From Spongilla lacustris (taxonomy: Eukaryota > Porifera > Demospongiae > Spongillida > Spongillidae), in assembly GCA_949361645.1 (NCBI GenBank), contig OX442418.1:6780372-6844371 (forward strand): a stretch of 64,000 nt of DNA. The letters are read 5' to 3'. The position numbers and the translations under genes are program-made. Shown piece by piece: positions 58,200-64,000 of the stretch. Each line of letters starts with the position of its first letter. Position 1 is the first letter of the stretch. The notes beneath the pieces were generated by a model. The model had not been told where the DNA came from. It saw only the letters and a program-made list of their open reading frames with translations, and searched no databases.

Positions 58200-60430
58200 A
58201 TAACGACTTTTACTTAAAGACAAAATTAATTCAAATATACACATTAACAATAATCGAGAGTTACGGCAGTAATGTGCTGATATTTGCCAGACAAATATTG
58301 ATAATTCACATAAAAAGCCTCAAAGGTGGCTGAATGATCGCTCAACAGTACAATATAAGCTTAAAGTGCAAAGCATATATTCAGAAGTGTACCGGCTTTC
58401 GACATGAATGTTAGCTCCAAATATGCCGGAGAATGTAACAGACTACTAACAGCCTGATAGTAATTCAGTCATTCAGTGCGCAATTGGAAATGGGAAATTA
58501 AGTGGCCTACGCCGATGATATATAATTGTGATGTTCACTCGTCGAAAGCGTGGTCGGCGCGCACGCTGATTATAGTTATTGTGTTATTAATTTTAAAGTA
58601 ATTAAATTCATAGATTGTAGGCGTGCACATATGTGGATTAATGGGCGCCTATTGTCCACGGTTGTTTGCGGCCATACATTTTGTGGACACTAGGTTATTT
58701 ATCCGGAATATTGAAATGATTACGTCGTGCCTTAGCAACGCCCATGGCAACCACATAGCAGAACAAAAACGTGAGCCAGCACAAAACATTATTGTCGCCG
58801 TTTGAAACAACGAAACAAAGCCAGCATCGTTTTTCTATTTACAGTGCTTACCTCATGCTACAGGTTCGTTGCCACGCTGCGTTATAGCTCGTGAAAGCGG
58901 GTAACCCGCGATGTACCTCTCCTGTTGGAAGTGAGTTATCTACGTACCCAACCCATAGAAAGTCGAAATCAAAGCTGAATCTTGAAGTAGCTAGAAGGTG
59001 CTAGCTGATAATGGTATGTGCTAAAAGCCACCTTTTGTTTTGGCTAGTGATATGTGGTACCAAAGTTACGCGTGAAAAGCGATATGGTCATTGGTGAATT
59101 CGCTTGGGTCCAGTTGGGAGGAGGGTCGCTGCTACATTTTGTCAATTGCTGAACTTTGTCTGGTACTGAATAAGGGGGCCATGGTACGTCTGTTGAATGG
59201 TACGTCCTTTGAACCTGGCATGTATGGATTTATTTTCCCATGCAGGAGGCCAAGCACTTTAATTTACTTGCCCGTGGCACGTTTTTTTGTTCTGCAACTT
59301 GCTGTCCTGGTAGGCCTGGGTGATATGGCATAAATCTTAATGTAAGGCCTCATTTAATAAAAAAAATAAACAACCAAAAAACAAAAAAGCAGTGAATTGT
59401 AATTAGCTGAAAGCATGTTAATGCCAACCTTTGGGGCAGATAAGATGTTGTCTCACTTCAGGCTTTATCAGTTGCACTGGTGTGTGCCATACTTAATATC
59501 CTTCATACACTTAGGTGCTATCTCATTAATAAGTGTGTGGATCAGTTGTGGTGCTGCCTTTAGCTGTGTTGCAGGTAGTGGAGTGTCTATGAAGTAGCAT
59601 GAACATATAACCCCACTGCAACTGAACACCTTGAACCTTGCACATCAGTGCCCTACGCAGGAGCTGTAAAACCCTCAGGATTATGAGACACTGTAGCTGC
59701 TTCAAAATTTAAAGGGACTATGCTTGTGAATGGTGTGAGCTGCTGATATAGTGCTTCCAGCACAAGATGTTCTCTGCTAGATCTGTCATTCAGCTATTAA
59801 CACCAGCAATCATTGCTTGTGTTAATAGCAAAAACAGTGTACAAATGACCTGCAAACTCTTGGCAGGTATATGAACTCCTTGATTTCTTTTCCCTAGCCT
59901 CCACCAAGAACCAGCTACACACTGCAACGCTCTTTGCCTTTCGGCATGTGGTGCTCCATTCAAAACCACACCAATTATTCATAAAATACTGATGCCCGGT
60001 TTAGTGGTAAAAAAAAGGTGGCTAGTTCTGAACATCATATATATGCTCTCCCATGTGTGTTGTTGAGTTTTCTTGCTTATCGACCTGTTTAGTGGGTTGG
60101 TTCGGCCGTACAACGAGCTGGAAGTAGACCCTCCAAAGTTACATACGCGTAAAAACGGCCTGCGCATAACTATTAGTCAAATGAAGTGCTCTTGCGCGTT
60201 GATAACTTTGCTGACTAGACTGGTAGGGTGTGTGCGGGAGCTATTTGTTTCAACGGAACAACTTACAGCATGTGTTGTATATGGCTCGCTAAAAACGACT
60301 TGGATAATGAGGTACGAACATTACAGCTTTTGGGGCGTATACCGTATTGTCTAATTATCAACCTAGTGTCCAGCCGCAAACAGCCGTGTGTCTGTGGGCC
60401 TGGCGCATTTGCGCCACTTGCGCCCCGGTT
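58200..60430. other. non-coding stretch
   Basis: Several short frames (58.62, 59.09, 59.42 kb), none recognised. An A-rich run lies at 59357-59390. Confidence 0.35.
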
Positions 60431-60440
60431 AACCCGGCGC

Positions 60441-60838
60441 TAGCCTCGTCCCCAGGCCCTTTTTATTAAAGTTACGGGGGGGGGGGGGGGGGACACTGCC
60501 AGGGTCGAAGCGCGCATGCGCTAGTTTGTCCCAGAATACCTGGGGTAACCGTAATTTCCTTTTGGAAACCATTCCGTATACTCGTCTGATTTCGCGATGG
60601 CGTATTCTGTTGAGTTCCCAGAAGCGGTGGCTTATTCTTTATCGTGTCTTAACGAACGAAATCAGGCGAGCAGCATACGCCATCGCGAAATCAGACGAGT
60701 ATACGGAATGGTTTCCAAAAGGAAATTACGGTTACCCCAGGTATTCTGGGACAAACTAGCGCATGCGCGCTTCGACCCTGCCAGGCCCTGTTTTTTCCCC
60801 CCGTAACTTTAATGAAACAGGGCCTGGGGACGAGGCTA
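60441..60838. mobile_element. 398 bp palindromic Mutator-like element (9 bp near-duplication)
   Basis: Ends TAGCCTCGTCCCCAGGCCCT and complement. Flanks are ACCCGGCGC (60432-60440) and ACCCGGCGT (60839-60847), 8 of 9 identical. The halves are complementary over about 180 bp (CGCGATGGCGTA and GACGAGTATACGGAATGG blocks) around a central ~50 bp spacer. A 17 G run at 60476-60492 in the left arm has a shorter C/G counterpart in the right. Frames at 60.5-60.8 kb are products of the symmetry. Confidence 0.75.
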
Positions 60839-62512
60839 ACCCGGCGTTGACCAGTAGAACTGCACCACTGATCGCTAGCGCTTTTTGAGAATTTTAATAA
60901 TCAATCAGCAATAATTATTAAAGTTAGGGTGTGCATATATGAACTACTCTTTAGTGTAAGTTTTGTATTTTATTCCAGATTAGTACATGCATGTGCAACG
61001 TTTATTATCCTGTTGTGTACCAGTGTACCTATGTTTTGTATCATTGTAGGTGTATGTGATAATAATGATTATTACCCCAGGTGATCAGTGGCCAATCTTT
61101 GGTATAATTGGTTGATGATACATGATTGTGCCTGGCCAGTACTAGTGCGACCTGAAATTCTGTACGAAAGAGTGGTAACAACTGGTCTGCTCTCCAACCC
61201 CCCCCCCCCCCCATCCACCAAATGTTTCTGCTGCCATGGGTATGAACAGAATGTTCAGGTAATTGTGAAGGGCCTCCAGATATTTCGTGTTCTTCTGCTC
61301 CTCCCTCCAGTGAGCGGCACAATTAAGCTTTTCACTCTTTGTAAATTAGAACTTGAGCTTGAACGTTTGAACTTTCTTTTCTTTCTTTCTGTACCTTGTT
61401 TTTCCCTTCATATATTGTGCGCAATAATTGGTTTTTTTTTAATTTTTTTATTTTGGGTTGTGGTCATCGGATCTTATTTTCCGAATGCTGATCTCTAATG
61501 GCCGTGATCTAGGTCTAACTGACCTATTGTTTTCGAGCGGGCGAATCTGAACGTAACCCTACCTCTCACTTTTGAGGTACGTGTTAAACATATAGTGAGT
61601 CTACTAGTACACGATGTCTTTGTTGTATACAGTGACGCTTTTATTCACTGATATACATGTATATACAAACACAGCCATTTATTCTATTTATTACCCTTCG
61701 TTTCAAAGTTTCAAGTACTTAGTATCGGCATTTTCCTTTCATGATCGTTGCAAACATTGTATATAAGCTATACTTGTGTTATACGAACGCGGGTTGAAGG
61801 CAGACAGGAGCAACCAGTTATTCGCTCGGGACAAATCAATACACAGCACGATGCGATTACACAACCAAAAAATTTTTTTCCTCACTCAGGATAGGTACTT
61901 TAATAAATTTTTGAAAATGAATTAAACTATAACTTTTATGCATAGCCTAAAAGAGCAAATTGAATGCATCAAAAATATGCTTTTGCCACGGAAAACAGAT
62001 TACTATTTCAAAAGTTATAACGTTTCAAACATTGCGTCGCGGGTGACTAACAATGTACGCAATGTGAATGGACCGCGATATAAAAAACTGTGACCGCTTG
62101 ACTTCTCCATGCAGCTACTGTAAAAGTATTCAAGATAATGATGCCATAATTGCACAACATAGGTACTCTTTATAAGGTTCACAGGGTCAAATACACATTA
62201 CATCTAAATTTAGGTATCTCATTATACAATCTAGCTGCCAATACGGTAATAGCCCGTATAGCGATATCATGATGTTCTCCCCTATTTATTCACATTCATC
62301 ATTCTTCCAATGTGCTTTAGGAACTTGAGACTTCTTTGATTGATTTACGCATATATGTCCATTTTTATAGCACATCTTGATGATCCACATACCATAGGTG
62401 TTCAATATACAGACCATTAATAACTGATCACGCCCATAGCCATTGAGACATCAGGATAGAGCTTGTCCATCACCTTAGGCAAGCATCGGGAGAGTGCAAT
62501 GCCTACTCTTAC
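60839..62512. other. non-coding stretch
   Basis: A plus-strand frame at 61088-61498 contains C-F-C-C-H-G-Y-E-Q-N-V-Q-V but is otherwise low-complexity (Pro run from poly-C, Leu/Phe-rich end) and unrecognised. Confidence 0.3.
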
Positions 62513-62729
62513 TTGCTACAAACTCTATCAGTTGCAATACAATGTGGAAATGCTGCTTCTATTTTGGATTCTGTGGGCCAGCATGCAGTGGTAGACTTTT
62601 TTCTGTATCTTTTTACTAGTATAGTTACTTATTGTGCATTGTTTATGCTTACCTTTATTATTTTATTATTACAAATAACTGACACGTTGGATAAAACGCT
62701 TTAATAATATTGCATTAATTTATTTTTCC

Positions 62730-62981
62730 TTATGAGATATTAGGAAACTCATTTGATAATTCCACTTCCTTTTCTGCCACACATTGCAACTTCTTTTCTA
62801 TCTTCCTCCTTGAACTGTTCTCCTTCTTTAGAATCTTATCTTTAAGTTGCTGATCTTGCAATATAGAAATGTTGTGTTCATGTTGTATACTAACAAACTT
62901 TACTCTCTGAGCTTGTCTGATGCAAAATTTAACCAGGCTATATTTTCTTGCTTGTTCTACACAACCACTGCATTGTTCCAT
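62730..62981 (-). CDS. coiled-coil-like C-terminal coding fragment, unknown
   Basis: A minus frame of 83 codons starting M-E-Q-C-S-G-C-V-E-Q-A-R-K and continuing with a Lys/Gln/Glu-rich helix (D-Q-Q-L-K-D-K-I-L-K-K-E-N) that would form a coiled coil, ending at a TAG-equivalent stop at 62730. The composition looks coding, but no family is recognised. A plus-strand frame at 62513-62704 (L-Q-T-L-S-V-A-I-Q-C-G-N-A-A-S-I-L) is also protein-like and could be a separate remnant. Both may belong to one decayed transposon. Confidence 0.3.
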   Translation of the reverse strand: MEQCSGCVEQARKYSLVKFCIRQAQRVKFVSIQHEHNISILQDQQLKDKILKKENSSRRKIEKKLQCVAEKEVELSNEFPNIS

Positions 62982-64000
62982 TAATTTTACATCTTACATT
63001 TTCATCATTTAACATTAGATACTTTTCTATAAAGCTAAGGGTGCATTGTGTTCAGCAAACATACTTGGTGAACAATGGATGGTGATAGATGAGCTAAAGT
63101 ACCTTCAAGGTAGCCATGCAACTGTGTCTATATTACACATATTACACCTTTAAAGGAGGAGTTTCCGTATAAAAGGAGCTTGGATCCAAAAATTTCAACC
63201 GGCTGTGCGGCTGTATAAATTTTAAATGGTGCCATATTAATACGTTGAGGCTTGGCATTTACAGCATACATACAAGAGTTCTTCACACATGTTTTGAGCG
63301 CCATATCATGCAATAATACCACGTTGCACAGTCTGAAGTTAATAACACTAAGTTAAAAAACTAGATCACATGTTAATGGCGACCTCATCGCCAGAAGATA
63401 CCTACCGGTACTCTCGGCACAGACTACACCTACTTTTCCTCTCTAGAGGTAAAGGAAACTTTTCGGAGTCGGTTTGAAGCAGCGAGGCTATTACTTGTAC
63501 CCGGTTGCAAGCGGAGCGCTATATACCTATTAGCGTGTTGAGTTGACTGGTTAGCTGGACCGCGTATTGGCACAACCTGAGAGGTCCAGGCCTCAAGGAG
63601 CAGAAAATCCTGTTCTTGGAATGAAATCATGTTGGACTCTGCAGGTTAGTTGGATAGATAGAGATATACATATACGTACGGGTATAAAAAAGGGTTTATT
63701 ATAGGGATCTACATGTATACGTGAGACGAAGCCCCAGTGACCAAGACTTCATTCCAAACAAGAGCACAGAGTTGCTCAGACCAGGGAGGTGGTGTGCATT
63801 AAGATAGTTTTCCACAAGCTATATAGCCCGAGGTTTACTCCCTTTTTTTTTTTTTTTACAATTTCACATTTTCTTTCCAAAACAAAGGGTTGAACATCAC
63901 ATCACAGAGCTAGCCCATGACTACCAGGCTACTATAAAGCAGTATGTAGAACAACTCAGATTTGACATGGTAAGGTAACTATTTTGTTTTTAGTGTGTAT
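62982..64000. other. non-coding stretch to window end
   Basis: No gene recognised. Poly-T at 63844-63857. Confidence 0.35.

Noticed and set aside
60526..60806. Overlapping plus frames of 69-77 codons
   Set aside because: They lie in the arms of the 398 bp palindromic element and mirror each other.

Overview
The window is eukaryotic DNA from an animal. The few recognisable host exons are split by introns with GT/AG borders, a BEL/Pao retroelement is present, and the rest is AT-rich and packed with DNA transposons. The mix of families (C48 protease + PHD proteins, an IS481/IS3-like integrase family, BEL/Pao, piggyBac-like, mariner-like, RecQ fragments) and the abundance of ACATGTA words suggest an early-branching marine invertebrate, perhaps a sponge. 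That taxon is an inference. No bacterial gene structure, operon, rRNA, convincing tRNA or CRISPR was seen.

Layout. 1-4.6 kb: end of a transposon-type Ulp1/C48 protease, a 928 bp hAT-type element with a perfect 8 bp target duplication, a GA microsatellite and small foldback elements. 4.6-16.0 kb: a giant foldback, bounded by TA and mariner-like CAGGGTGTCC termini, with arms over 4 kb and a promoter plus a 42-codon transposase stub in the loop; its right arm carries a 1.0 kb element with a TTAA duplication that the left arm lacks. 16.2-17.9 kb: two back-to-back copies of an ~820 bp whole-length palindrome, with further copies at 30.0, 43.0 and 46.5 kb. 19.6-37.4 kb: two opposed ~480 bp copies of a minisatellite-bearing sequence that look like the terminal repeats of a 17.8 kb element; inside lie a decayed integrase gene and a partial second copy of it, a dead C48+PHD gene, a dead piggyBac-like gene and repeats. 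37.4-40.1 kb: a multi-exon minus-strand gene or pseudogene of unknown family. 41.3-45.0 kb: three neighbouring elements, each with 9 bp target duplications (Mutator-like); one carries a RecQ helicase fragment and one a GC-rich coding fragment. 49.1 kb: a Tc1/mariner transposase tail.

49.8-53.4 kb is the one clearly host-like stretch: a spliced minus-strand FYVE-domain gene, damaged by an exon-splitting duplication and several one-base frameshifts, and a single plus-strand WD40 exon resembling WDR37. From about 53.7 to 58.2 kb runs a frameshifted, 5'-truncated BEL/Pao retrotransposon ending in a poly-G tract and a probable short 3' LTR. 58.2-64 kb is mostly non-coding, with one more 9 bp-duplication palindrome at 60.4 kb.

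Almost every mobile-element gene here is broken, so most function is historical. The informative part is how the elements are nested, duplicated and folded.
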